From positions 1 to 48,228 of IMG/VR virus record IMGVR_UViG_3300031539_008099: DNA of 48,228 nt; one strand, written 5' to 3'. The DNA comes from a virus. A program made the translations under genes and the position numbers. The notes under the pieces were generated by a model. The model did no database searches, was not told the DNA's origin, and saw nothing but the letters and a program-made list of their open reading frames with translations. Of this stretch, positions 8,202 to 13,930 are shown in pieces. Position 1 is the stretch's first letter. Each line of letters begins with the position of its first letter.

Positions 8202-8490
8202 TTCGTTACCTCCTTATTCTTCAGGCTGGCTAGTAGCCCTTACCTTTCAGTATTTTAATTACTACTCATTTGTTGTTAGCCCTTTTGTTACCTCCAGGGT
8301 AGCCAGCCCTGCTTGCCTGAGCCTACGTTCCTGTCTCCTGAGATTATGTAAGAGACCTTGAATCTACTCTGGAACTAACCCTCTGCCGAAGGTTCTCGGC
8401 TCAGGTTCTTGCCAGCTTATTTTCACCGCAGCCTCCTCATATAGCACACTATCCAGTGTCACTGCGTAACTGGCAAGCATTATTTAATTT
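8202..8490 (-). other. Gap with inverted repeat and a broken small ORF
   Basis: The gap between two leftward genes holds the interrupted ORF at 8262-8426 and an inverted repeat: GGCTGGCTA near 8225 and TAGCCAGCC near 8300. The second arm is also part of a local hairpin (CAGGG/CCCTG). These could form a stem in the leader of the radical SAM-like gene. No RNA family is recognised. Confidence 0.4.
8262..8426 (-). pseudogene. Small ORF interrupted by an in-frame TAG
   Basis: A GTG start at 8426 with GAGGAG just upstream opens a frame of 20 codons that ends at TAG (8366-8364). The same frame then stays open for 33 more codons to a second TAG (8264-8262). The second part is convincingly protein-like: an amphipathic, arginine- and glutamine-rich helix with LHNLRRQERRLRQ. 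TAG is used as an ordinary stop elsewhere in this genome, so I read this as a nonsense-interrupted gene rather than recoding. Function unknown. Confidence 0.45.
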
Positions 8491-8688
8491 TTAAGGTTCC
8501 CTCTTTATGATTTTCCCGAAGTTCTGCCGTACAAACTCATCATTGCACCGTTCAATACTTAATCCCCATCTTATCCATTTAGCCAGTTCCTTCGCTAAAT
8601 CCTTTCGGGGTATTTGGGGACTAGCAACACACGTAAATTTGCCATTTGGTTCAATCCCCATATAATTCAGTGCCTTTACTTCTGACAT
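8491..8688 (-). CDS. Hypothetical protein, 65 aa
   Basis: The start at 8688 (MSEVKALNYMGIE) is chosen because GAGGA lies six bases upstream. Earlier in-frame ATGs at 8721 and 8712 lie inside the preceding gene. The protein has a basic/aromatic helix (AKELAKWIRWG) and a C-terminal KIIKREP. No family recognised. Part of a run of very small leftward genes typical of phage early or accessory regions. Confidence 0.55.
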   Translation of the reverse strand: MSEVKALNYMGIEPNGKFTCVASPQIPRKDLAKELAKWIRWGLSIERCNDEFVRQNFGKIIKREP

Positions 8689-8698
8689 CTTTTTATCC

Positions 8699-8875
8699 TC
8701 AGTGCTTATCATTTTCAACATCCTCCAGCTTGATTATTTTCTTGCCGCTATCCCCTACAATCTCAAAAACCAATTCCCCTTTAGAGATATAGGCGGTGGC
8801 ATTTCGGGTATGTAAATCCTTCGCTGCCTGCCGAACAGCTTGCAATGCTTTTGCGGATACAACTATTTTTGCCAT
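8699..8875 (-). CDS. Hypothetical protein, 58 aa
   Basis: A small ORF starting MAKIVVSAKALQAVRQ with GGAGAAGAG upstream. It is predicted to be helical at the N-terminus, then a beta hairpin (AYISKGELVFEIV) and an acidic tail. Its stop lies just before the start codon of the next gene and its start follows the previous stop closely, so it fills the gap of the operon. Function unknown. Confidence 0.55.
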   Translation of the reverse strand: MAKIVVSAKALQAVRQAAKDLHTRNATAYISKGELVFEIVGDSGKKIIKLEDVENDKH

Positions 8876-8877
8876 AT

Positions 8878-9114
8878 TTACTCTTCTCCAGTTGAGTATG
8901 TACGTCCACTCGTAATGGTCATGGTTATCTGATTTTTCTGATTTTTAGGTAAAATCTCTAAATGGCCCAATACCCCAAAGCTGTAAGCGTTAACACGGCG
9001 GCATATCGTCATATCCCCATCATCATTCAATCCCAAGACAGCTTCTATGAATGTCTCATCCAATATGCCCTCTGGCTCAATCTGTAAACTAAATCTGGTT
9101 ATTTTTAACTTCAT
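8878..9114 (-). CDS. Hypothetical protein, 78 aa
   Basis: It starts MKLKITRFSLQIEPEG after GGAGATTAA. The strand-rich composition with alternating polar and hydrophobic residues, including HLEILPKNQKNQITMTI, suggests a small beta protein. No recognised family. It belongs to the run of small leftward genes. Confidence 0.6.
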   Translation of the reverse strand: MKLKITRFSLQIEPEGILDETFIEAVLGLNDDGDMTICRRVNAYSFGVLGHLEILPKNQKNQITMTITSGRTYSTGEE

Positions 9115-9265
9115 TTAATCTCCTTACTTGAATTCTGCTATGTCTTTCGGTAGCATTATTCCTTATGTCTTCTACTCTCTCTTGTTCAATAGCCCGTTTT
9201 ACCCTTTCCTGCTCAGGACACCTAATTGTTATTCTTTCACCTTGTCTCACTAGCAGCTTTACCAT
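9089..9265 (-). CDS. Small charged protein, 58 aa
   Basis: A highly charged ORF (Arg, Glu, Lys) with ERVKRAIEQERVEDIRNN forming a likely long helix. It overlaps the next gene by 26 bases. The ATG at 9265 lies directly on the AAGGATG junction with the previous stop, so re-initiation after the upstream gene is more likely than independent binding. A GTG at codon 6 is an alternative start. Existence is uncertain. Confidence 0.4.
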   Translation of the reverse strand: MVKLLVRQGERITIRCPEQERVKRAIEQERVEDIRNNATERHSRIQVRRLNEVKNNQI

Positions 9266-9267
9266 CC

Positions 9268-9381
9268 TTACTTAAATTCTGCTATAATGTCCTTGAGGGA
9301 TTTGTTCCCCCAGGATTTGGCCGCAAGCTGTAGGATTCTGAAAACTACCCTAGCTTGCCCGGTCATCCTAATTACCAACAT
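9268..9381 (-). CDS. Small protein, 37 aa
   Basis: A 37-codon ORF (MLVIRMTGQARVVFRI at the start) with GGAGG seven bases upstream. The hydrophobic/basic pattern is consistent with one amphipathic helix. It is preceded by the hairpin at 9396-9418. Function unknown. Confidence 0.45.
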   Translation of the reverse strand: MLVIRMTGQARVVFRILQLAAKSWGNKSLKDIIAEFK

Positions 9382-9395
9382 TCCATCCTCCATGT

Positions 9396-9418
9396 GGGGA
9401 GAGGTGATATCTCTCCCC
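9396..9418. promoter_or_regulatory. Intercistronic hairpin
   Basis: A perfect 8-bp inverted repeat, GGGGAGAG and CTCTCCCC, with a 7-base loop (GTGATAT). It lies between leftward genes, just upstream of the ribosome binding site of the 37-codon ORF. On the forward strand it is followed by a T-rich stretch, but there is no rightward gene to end. It may set mRNA stability or attenuate downstream genes. Confidence 0.5.
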
Positions 9419-9429
9419 ATGTTTTATTT

Positions 9430-9765
9430 TTAACTATCCAAGCTCGACCCTGCTTGGCGCAATCTAAACAACCTCTTAAGCCCTGCTAAATCGCCAGTTG
9501 GATAACCTGTTCTCCTATCTTTTATTTTTTGCTCAGAGGATCGTTGATGCCGTCTTTGAGCTAATGTTTTCGGGGGCCTGCCTCCCTTCAAACCTATCTC
9601 CCGGTAATGTTCGATGCCATATCGTAGGAATGTGGTTAACCCGCCTAATCGGCCAGCGCTCTGTCGTTTTTCGTGGATAGTGGGAAGGGGAAGGTCGATG
9701 TTCCCCTTCCCTGGAAAGGAGGAAGAAAATTTACCTGAAGCCGGGTTGTTATTAATATCCGTCAC
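9430..9765 (-). CDS. KGG-motif small protein, 111 aa
   Basis: The centre contains GRLGGLTTFLRYGIEHYREIG followed by LKGGRP. This resembles a motif of small phage and bacterial proteins with a GG-hydrophobic-YG-x-EIG-KGG pattern, whose role is unknown but which may bind nucleic acid. The C-terminus is rich in Arg. It starts at the ATG overlapping the stop of the upstream repeat-rich gene (ATGA), so the two are probably coupled. Confidence 0.6.
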   Translation of the reverse strand: MTDINNNPASGKFSSSFPGKGNIDLPLPTIHEKRQSAGRLGGLTTFLRYGIEHYREIGLKGGRPPKTLAQRRHQRSSEQKIKDRRTGYPTGDLAGLKRLFRLRQAGSSLDS

Positions 9766-10418
9766 CTTAGAACCTCTTTTATAATTGCTAATATGTCTAT
9801 GTTGGAATCCTTAGCATCAGCAGCATGAGCAGCAGCATAAGCAGCATACGCATCATCATCAGCAGCAGCAGCAGCAGCATACGCAGCAGCATGAGCAGCA
9901 TAAGCATGAGCAGCATAAGCATGAGCAGCATAAGCAGCATACGCATCATCATCAGCAGCATACGCATCATCATCAGCAGCAGCATGAGCAGCATAAGCAG
10001 CATAAGCAGCATCACGGGAACGGTCTGTACCATCTAGCCAACTTTGCCCCCACTTAACAAATGCCGGCTCTGCATAAACACGGAGAGCGCACTTAATGGC
10101 TATCGCAACCCTCTGCTCTGTAGATATTTCTGGTAGGGGAACTTTTTTAATGGAGATGAACTCTTTGCAGCCTATTTTGCACCCATCACTGATTGTCTTC
10201 CCCTTTACTTTCCCCTCCCAACACTGGGGATTTTTAAAATCCCCATGAATAGCATTAAAGAAACTAGCCATTTCTGGCTCTGCATAAACGTGGATGCAGG
10301 TATTTGTGCAAAGAATCATCTTGCCTTTATTCGCACGATGCGTGATATTCTCCGCCCATTGTGTTGCTCCCCGAGTTTGTCCCTTATCATCAGTTAGTTT
10401 ATAGTGATATTTACTCAT
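9762..10418 (-). CDS. Ala/Tyr/His/Asp repeat protein
   Basis: A 218-residue protein. The first 130 residues form a globular domain with repeated motifs of the form CxHVYAEPEMA and CALRVYAEPAF. Then comes a low-complexity tract of about 65 residues built from AYAAYAAHAAADDDA-like units, ending in a helix (IDILAIIKEVL). I recall similar Ala/Tyr tracts from phage proteins of unknown function, possibly the DUF7666 type, but I cannot confirm the assignment. GGAGGG precedes the ATG, and it overlaps the leader ORF by ATGA. Confidence 0.65.
   Translation of the reverse strand: MSKYHYKLTDDKGQTRGATQWAENITHRANKGKMILCTNTCIHVYAEPEMASFFNAIHGDFKNPQCWEGKVKGKTISDGCKIGCKEFISIKKVPLPEISTEQRVAIAIKCALRVYAEPAFVKWGQSWLDGTDRSRDAAYAAYAAHAAADDDAYAADDDAYAAYAAHAYAAHAYAAHAAAYAAAAAADDDAYAAYAAAHAADAKDSNIDILAIIKEVLR
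9813..10013 (-). repeat. Trinucleotide-based low-complexity repeat within a gene
   Basis: Reverse-strand codons GCT, TAT, CAT and GAT recur in varying order, giving forward-strand CAT/AGC-type triplets. The period stays a multiple of three, so the protein frame is kept. Such tracts expand and contract by slippage. Confidence 0.8.
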
Positions 10419-10486
10419 TTATTCTTAACCCTCCAGAATTTGGGCAGTATTTTCAGAATCTTGATAGCCTTTATTTCATCAGTCAT
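10415..10486 (-). CDS. Possible leader peptide, 23 aa
   Basis: A 23-codon ORF rich in Ile and Lys (MTDEIKAIKILKILPK) that begins 23 bases after the -10 of the leftward promoter and ends ATGA, overlapping the next gene. GGAATGGAAAG precedes it. It may couple translation into the repeat protein gene or act as an attenuating leader; no regulatory stem is evident. Confidence 0.45.
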   Translation of the reverse strand: MTDEIKAIKILKILPKFWRVKNK

Positions 10487-10509
10487 TTTCTTTCCATTCC
10501 TGTAAGAAT

Positions 10510-10538
10510 AGTTTACCACCCACTTAACTATTTGTCAA
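10510..10538 (-). promoter_or_regulatory. Sigma70-type promoter of leftward accessory unit
   Basis: Reverse strand TTGACA (10538-10533), a 17-base spacer, then TAAACT (10515-10510). It faces away from the rightward promoter at 10563-10591, with 24 bases between the two -35 boxes, so one regulator could control both directions, as in phage switch regions. Confidence 0.65.
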
Positions 10539-10562
10539 GCCTATTACCAGCACATAACAGAC

Positions 10563-10591
10563 TTGACAAGTATTTATCATAGTGCTAATAT
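10563..10591 (+). promoter_or_regulatory. Sigma70-type promoter of rightward replication unit
   Basis: TTGACA (10563-10568), a 17-base spacer, TAATAT (10586-10591). The 11-base string CATAGTGCTAA at 10578-10588 is identical to the one in the promoter at 591-619 and in the same register to the -10, which points to shared control. Confidence 0.7.
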
Positions 10592-10619
10592 TAGCATAAA
10601 AGCTTATGGAGGGGCAAAA

Positions 10620-10862
10620 ATGCCAAAAATAATAAAGGTTCCGGACAATAAAAATTGCCATCCTTACTGGCCCGACTGGTTAAGGCTAAGCGGATATACC
10701 GGCGACCTAGAAATCTATGAGGGGGTTTGTTCTTTAGTTATACCCCGCCCTAAAAGTTCAAGTAAGGATGTGGCAAGAGACCTGAAAATATTATCTCAGC
10801 AATTTGAGTATAAAGGGGACATAGAAAATAGAGTTGAGAAGATCGAGGTGACCAATGGCTGA
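10620..10862 (+). CDS. Hypothetical protein, 80 aa
   Basis: It starts MPKIIKVPDNKNCHPYW; this ATG is chosen because GGAGGGG lies just upstream, while an earlier in-frame start lies inside the promoter. First gene of the rightward unit that leads to the replication genes. It contains a short CHPYWPDW motif and a basic segment (IPRPKSSSKDVARDL). Function unknown. Confidence 0.65.
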   Translation: MPKIIKVPDNKNCHPYWPDWLRLSGYTGDLEIYEGVCSLVIPRPKSSSKDVARDLKILSQQFEYKGDIENRVEKIEVTNG

Positions 10863-11067
10863 AATAAAAGTAGAGAAGTCTCCTGCCATCCAAAAAGGGA
10901 GACCTGGTTCAGTCCATCTCCTACTAATCGGGGATGATGGCGAAACCAAAGCCACTGTGATGGTCTACCCCAAATTTGAGAAACCCCCCTTCACAGACAC
11001 CTTCATTGTGAGAATCAACAAGGGGAGTCCACTCTTCCCAGATGTAGATGTGAGATTAACTCTATAA
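10855..11067 (+). CDS. Hypothetical protein, 70 aa
   Basis: It overlaps the previous gene by 8 bases and starts MAEIKVEKSPAIQKGR after GAGGTG. Strand-rich with LLLIGDDGETKATVMVY, suggesting a small beta protein. No family recognised. Coupled to its upstream neighbour. Confidence 0.6.
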   Translation: MAEIKVEKSPAIQKGRPGSVHLLLIGDDGETKATVMVYPKFEKPPFTDTFIVRINKGSPLFPDVDVRLTL

Positions 11068-11109
11068 GGAGGATGCGAAGTGAAATCAGGAGAGCTATGA
11101 GGTGTAGTA

Positions 11110-11265
11110 ATGGATTTATTCATCAAGATAGATACCGGAACAGATAACAGCTATAGGTGGATAATAAACCCACTTTTTCTCCTGCTAGTTAATTGGGCAA
11201 TGGCAAATGTTGAGGCTGTGTCTGCCCTTTTTGGTATAACAAAGCGCCCCAGAGTAGAGCGCTAA
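11110..11265 (+). CDS. Small single-pass membrane protein, 51 aa
   Basis: An ORF beginning MDLFIKIDTGTDNSYR with GAGGTG upstream. Residues about 18-40 (WIINPLFLLLVNWAMANV) form one hydrophobic segment, followed by a basic tail (TKRPRVER). This orientation is typical of small phage membrane proteins. Function unknown. Confidence 0.55.
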   Translation: MDLFIKIDTGTDNSYRWIINPLFLLLVNWAMANVEAVSALFGITKRPRVER

Positions 11266-11280
11266 GGAGTAGGTAAAATT

Positions 11281-11760
11281 ATGAGGGATTGGTTATGTAA
11301 ATTGCTATGTGGTAAATGGTGTGATATACAACTTACAGAGACATGGAAAAAGACATGGAAGGTAGCATATAAAATAGGTTATGAGGATGGGAAGGCTGGA
11401 AGAGAACCGATGCCGCCTCCACCAACGCGGGGATGCAAAGTGGAATCAGGAGAACAAGTGTTTCCGCTTCTATTGAAAGAAATTCAGGAGTTGCTCCACA
11501 TTGGCTTGAGACCGGTTGGTGTCCCTAATGAGATAATTGGAGATATTATGGGAGCTTATTTACTAATACCAACTAGAGGTAGCAAGTGGTGGCAAATTGA
11601 TGACTCTAAATGGGATGGTAGCTATATCCCACTCATACTTTATAAGGGAAATCGGGCTTGTATTCTGGTTTGCTATGGGAAAGAGGAACTGTGGCAAAGG
11701 GAATTAGCAGACAAGTTAACTGAGATTTTAGGTATGGATGTAACTGCAAGGGGAGATTAA
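11281..11760 (+). CDS. Hypothetical protein, 159 aa
   Basis: The N-terminus MRDWLCKLLCGKWCD is short, hydrophobic and cysteine-rich, which could be a membrane-associated helix. It is followed by a charged helix (AYKIGYEDGKAGREP), a proline stretch, and a mixed alpha/beta C-terminal region (ACILVCYGKEELWQ). GGAGTAGG precedes the start. Its stop overlaps the start of the zinc-ribbon gene (TAATGG). I do not recognise the family. Confidence 0.6.
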   Translation: MRDWLCKLLCGKWCDIQLTETWKKTWKVAYKIGYEDGKAGREPMPPPPTRGCKVESGEQVFPLLLKEIQELLHIGLRPVGVPNEIIGDIMGAYLLIPTRGSKWWQIDDSKWDGSYIPLILYKGNRACILVCYGKEELWQRELADKLTEILGMDVTARGD

Positions 11761-11945
11761 TGGACCTGCTAAGTGAACTCATTAAAGCTGGTTTAAGATA
11801 CCTTTCAACAGAAGAAGGTGCAAGGTTAATCACGCAGACGATCATGCAAACGGCAAGGTATCAGACATGCCCTAAGTGCTTACGGCCAGTAAATAGTAGT
11901 TCTGAATTTTGCCCGTATTGTGGTGGAAGATTATGGAGAAACTAA
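11760..11945 (+). CDS. Zinc-ribbon protein, 61 aa
   Basis: An N-terminal helix (MDLLSELIKAGLRYLS) is joined to a four-cysteine zinc ribbon, CPKCLRPVNSSSEFCPYCGG, at about residues 37-56. Such proteins are often adaptors for protein or nucleic acid contacts. The start overlaps the stop of the previous gene. Confidence 0.65.
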   Translation: MDLLSELIKAGLRYLSTEEGARLITQTIMQTARYQTCPKCLRPVNSSSEFCPYCGGRLWRN

Positions 11946-12037
11946 GACTCAGGCCGGGAAGGAGTCGCCGCCTACGTCGTAGGCAAAGGCTAAACTATTC
12001 TAAAAGGAATGAAAGGGGAAACACCAGGGAGAAAGAA

Positions 12038-12262
12038 ATGACAGCTAAAAAAGGTAAGGAATTAAGCCCGCGGGAGAGAGAGGTACATAGCCTCTTAGCC
12101 ACAGGTTGCAGCAATAAGGAAATCGCCAAGGCTTTATATATCACAGATCAAACGGTTAGGAACCATATTAGGTTTATCTTCCTTAAGCTAGGAGTTGACA
12201 ACAGAACTCGCGCTGCTCTTATGTACTACCAAATTCCCTTGATTAAAATGAGTGAGAAATGA
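12038..12262 (+). CDS. LuxR-type helix-turn-helix regulator, 74 aa
   Basis: A stand-alone GerE/LuxR HTH domain: LSPREREVHSLLATGCSNKE, then IAKALYITDQTVRNHI and LKLGVDNRTRAA, matching the four-helix DNA-binding domain with no receiver domain. It would bind promoters of this element or the host. I start it at the ATG preceded by GGGAGA; an in-frame ATG at 11933 would add an extremely Arg-rich 35-residue extension (RLRPGRSRRLRRRQRL) and overlaps the previous gene, so it cannot be excluded. Confidence 0.75.
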   Translation: MTAKKGKELSPREREVHSLLATGCSNKEIAKALYITDQTVRNHIRFIFLKLGVDNRTRAALMYYQIPLIKMSEK

Positions 12263-12445
12263 ATGGACAATAAGCATAGGTACCGCGCCGTGTTAGAGCA
12301 CAAAGATCCCACCCTCGCCGCTCTTGAGAAGCGACAGGGAACTATACATGAGGATTACACCTACACCTTCTCCTGGGAGCAAGCCAAACGGTTCATAAAA
12401 AATAAGAACCCAAACTACAATATAGTGCTTTTGGTAGAGGATTAG
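12263..12445 (+). CDS. Hypothetical protein, 60 aa
   Basis: It follows the LuxR-type gene without a gap. It starts MDNKHRYRAVLEHKDP and contains YTFSWEQAKRFIKNKNP, a helix plausible for a small globular protein. The ribosome binding site is weak, so translation probably depends on coupling to the upstream gene. No family recognised. Confidence 0.55.
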   Translation: MDNKHRYRAVLEHKDPTLAALEKRQGTIHEDYTYTFSWEQAKRFIKNKNPNYNIVLLVED

Positions 12446-12451
12446 CGAGCC

Positions 12452-12640
12452 GTGCCTAACCAAATTGATTATACAGGTTTTCTAGGAACCGTTTTAACCA
12501 AGGAAGGTTTTACCTTGGCAGAATGTGGTCATGTACTCTCCTTAAAGAGGAGAGGGTGCGTCGTTAAAACTTGGCCGGAGCAAAAGGTCACAGTGGCAAC
12601 AATAAAGCGTTATGCACAAGAAGTATTGACAAAAAAATAG
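12452..12640 (+). CDS. Hypothetical protein, 62 aa (GTG start)
   Basis: It opens with GTG after a weak GCGAG site and reads MPNQIDYTGFLGTVLTKEGF, then GHVLSLKRRGCVVKTW. A small alpha/beta protein of unknown function, the last gene of this short operon before the promoter of the excisionase-like gene, whose -35 box lies inside its 3' end. Confidence 0.55.
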   Translation: MPNQIDYTGFLGTVLTKEGFTLAECGHVLSLKRRGCVVKTWPEQKVTVATIKRYAQEVLTKK

Positions 12641-12654
12641 CGGAGTCATATACT
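12626..12654 (+). promoter_or_regulatory. Promoter giving a probable leaderless mRNA
   Basis: TTGACA (12626-12631), a 17-base spacer and TATACT (12649-12654), followed by only six bases before the ATG of the excisionase-like gene. The transcription start is therefore expected at or next to the A of ATG. No good Shine-Dalgarno sits at a normal distance. Confidence 0.7.
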
Positions 12655-12660
12655 ATATAC

Positions 12661-12885
12661 ATGCTCCCAAAAAAACCTGTCACAACCATCACGATAGAGA
12701 CGAGCTCGGTTCTTAATCTGGGCGATGCAGTTAAGTATCTCCATATAACACCGCGGACCATGTTCCGCTGGATTAACAAAGGCAAGGTTCGCCCTATCCG
12801 AATCGGCGGACATTTATTATTCTCTATAGAGGAACTTAAGTTACTAAACTTGCAGCAAAAGAAAGACCTAAAGAAACGACACTGA
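12661..12885 (+). CDS. Excisionase/MerR-type DNA-binding protein, 74 aa
   Basis: A winged-helix DNA-binding domain of the excisionase/MerR-N type: VLNLGDAVKYLHITPRTMFR, then WINKGKVRPIRIGGHLLFS and IEELKLLNL, matching the helix-turn-helix and wing of small excisionases. It may act in prophage excision with the integrase at 5844-6707, or as a repressor. The ATG lies six bases from a strong -10 element, so the mRNA is probably leaderless. Confidence 0.78.
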   Translation: MLPKKPVTTITIETSSVLNLGDAVKYLHITPRTMFRWINKGKVRPIRIGGHLLFSIEELKLLNLQQKKDLKKRH

Positions 12886-12962
12886 CCTTTAATCCCTCCC
12901 TCGTTAAAATAGATTAGGCGGGATGTGTGTGAAATCGATGTTGGGCAAAAAGGGTGCGAGCC

Positions 12963-13919
12963 ATGTCTAGCAAAAATGGTTTTATTTATCTATATAAAAA
13001 GGCACTGTCCCTGAATTACAGTTCGCCTTTGTTTGGATTTTTTACAAGATGCCTACTGTTAGCAAACCACTCTAAGGGAAAAGAACCAGGGGTTGTTAAT
13101 ATATCCACCAGGGAACTGAGCAATATAGCACACCTCAGCCGGCCAACAATTATCACTTATTTAAAGGAACTTAAAAATGATGGAACTATTAAGCTACTTT
13201 CCACAGGCACCCGCCGGACTAAATTTTACTTTATTAACTATGTCCAATATCAGACACAAAGGCAAACTGGTCAAAACGAGATACCAGTTCAGGGCCAAAC
13301 TGGTAAAAACGAGATACCAGTTCAGGGCCAAACTGGTCAAAACGAGATACCAGTTATACAAACTGGTAAAAACGAGATACCAGTTATACAAACTGGTCAA
13401 AACGAGATACCAGTTCAGGGCCAAACTGGTCAAAACGAGATACCAGTTCAGCTAGGGGATAAAAACCAAAAAAACGCCCAAAATTTAACAAAAATGCAAA
13501 CTGGTAAAAACGAGATACCAAAACTGGTAAAAACGAGATACCAAACTGGTAAAAACGAGATACCAAACTGGTCAAAACGAGATACCAGTGCTAAAGCTAA
13601 ATCAAAGCTAGGAAGTAATAGTAAATTAAGTAATATAAGTAAGAGTAGGGGGGACTTCTCTACTTTTGAAGAAAATTTATTTAATATTCTTTTAACCTGT
13701 AAGGCCATTAAAGGCGGTGATGCCTATAAACTACCTGAGTTAATAAAAGACTATCCTTGTGTTAATTACGGACTGGAGTTTAAGAAATTTGTGGAATGGT
13801 GGCCTGGTCCTAAGAAAAGGAGAAAGCCATGGGCAGTTTTACGAAACTGGTTAGAGAGATCACAGAAGGAAGTTATTAAACCAGAGTTAAAGGATTCAGG
13901 TTTTTACAAACCACTGTAG
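12963..13919 (+). CDS. Replication initiator (phage replisome-organiser-like) with embedded iterons
   Basis: Residues about 1-95 form a winged helix domain (NISTRELSNIAHLSRPTI, YLKELKNDGTIKLLS), as in phage and plasmid initiators. The middle (about 100-210) is an artefact-like repeat: the same DNA unit is read as TGQNEIPVQG, then as KLVKTRYQ and WSKRDT in other frames. The C-terminal part (from about 235) ends with WWPGPKKRRKPWAVLRNWL, a basic segment found in DnaD- or helicase-loader-like proteins. AGGGTG precedes ATG at 12963. dnaB follows 11 bases later. I infer that it binds its own iterons and loads DnaB, as lambda O binds iterons inside its gene. Confidence 0.75.
   Translation: MSSKNGFIYLYKKALSLNYSSPLFGFFTRCLLLANHSKGKEPGVVNISTRELSNIAHLSRPTIITYLKELKNDGTIKLLSTGTRRTKFYFINYVQYQTQRQTGQNEIPVQGQTGKNEIPVQGQTGQNEIPVIQTGKNEIPVIQTGQNEIPVQGQTGQNEIPVQLGDKNQKNAQNLTKMQTGKNEIPKLVKTRYQTGKNEIPNWSKRDTSAKAKSKLGSNSKLSNISKSRGDFSTFEENLFNILLTCKAIKGGDAYKLPELIKDYPCVNYGLEFKKFVEWWPGPKKRRKPWAVLRNWLERSQKEVIKPELKDSGFYKPL
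13264..13589. other. Iteron array, probable replication origin
   Basis: Ten copies of AAACTGGT(C/A)AAAACGAGAT followed by ACCA start at 13264, 13297, 13330, 13360, 13390, 13423, 13498, 13521, 13543 and 13565. The first six carry full AACTGGT/ACCAGTT inverted arms with an 11-base spacer. The last four are packed at 22-23 bases, about two helical turns. An A-rich stretch (about 13455-13497) separates the two groups, and an AT-rich run follows at 13600-13650, a possible unwinding element. The unit is read in different protein frames, so selection acts on DNA. Confidence 0.82.
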
Positions 13920-13930
13920 GAGATTGACTG

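Noticed and set aside
8364-8366. Stop-codon recoding (amber suppression) as a feature of this genome
   Set aside because: TAG is used as an ordinary stop for several well-supported genes, for example those ending at 11760-region neighbours such as 41246 and 30650. Only one interrupted frame was seen.
9797-10037. Low-complexity ORFs rich in Met/Leu or Ser/Ile on either strand
   Set aside because: Shadow frames of the trinucleotide repeat in the 218-residue protein gene.
13264-13589. CRISPR array from regular direct repeats
   Set aside because: The intervals between repeats are only 0-10 bases, are not unique spacers, and the array lies inside a coding initiator gene. Iterons explain it better.
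13177-13708. Overlapping ORFs on both strands across the iterons and the following segment
   Set aside because: They exist because the repeat unit is open in several frames. Their proteins are only repeated LVKTRYQ or LVSRFDQF strings.
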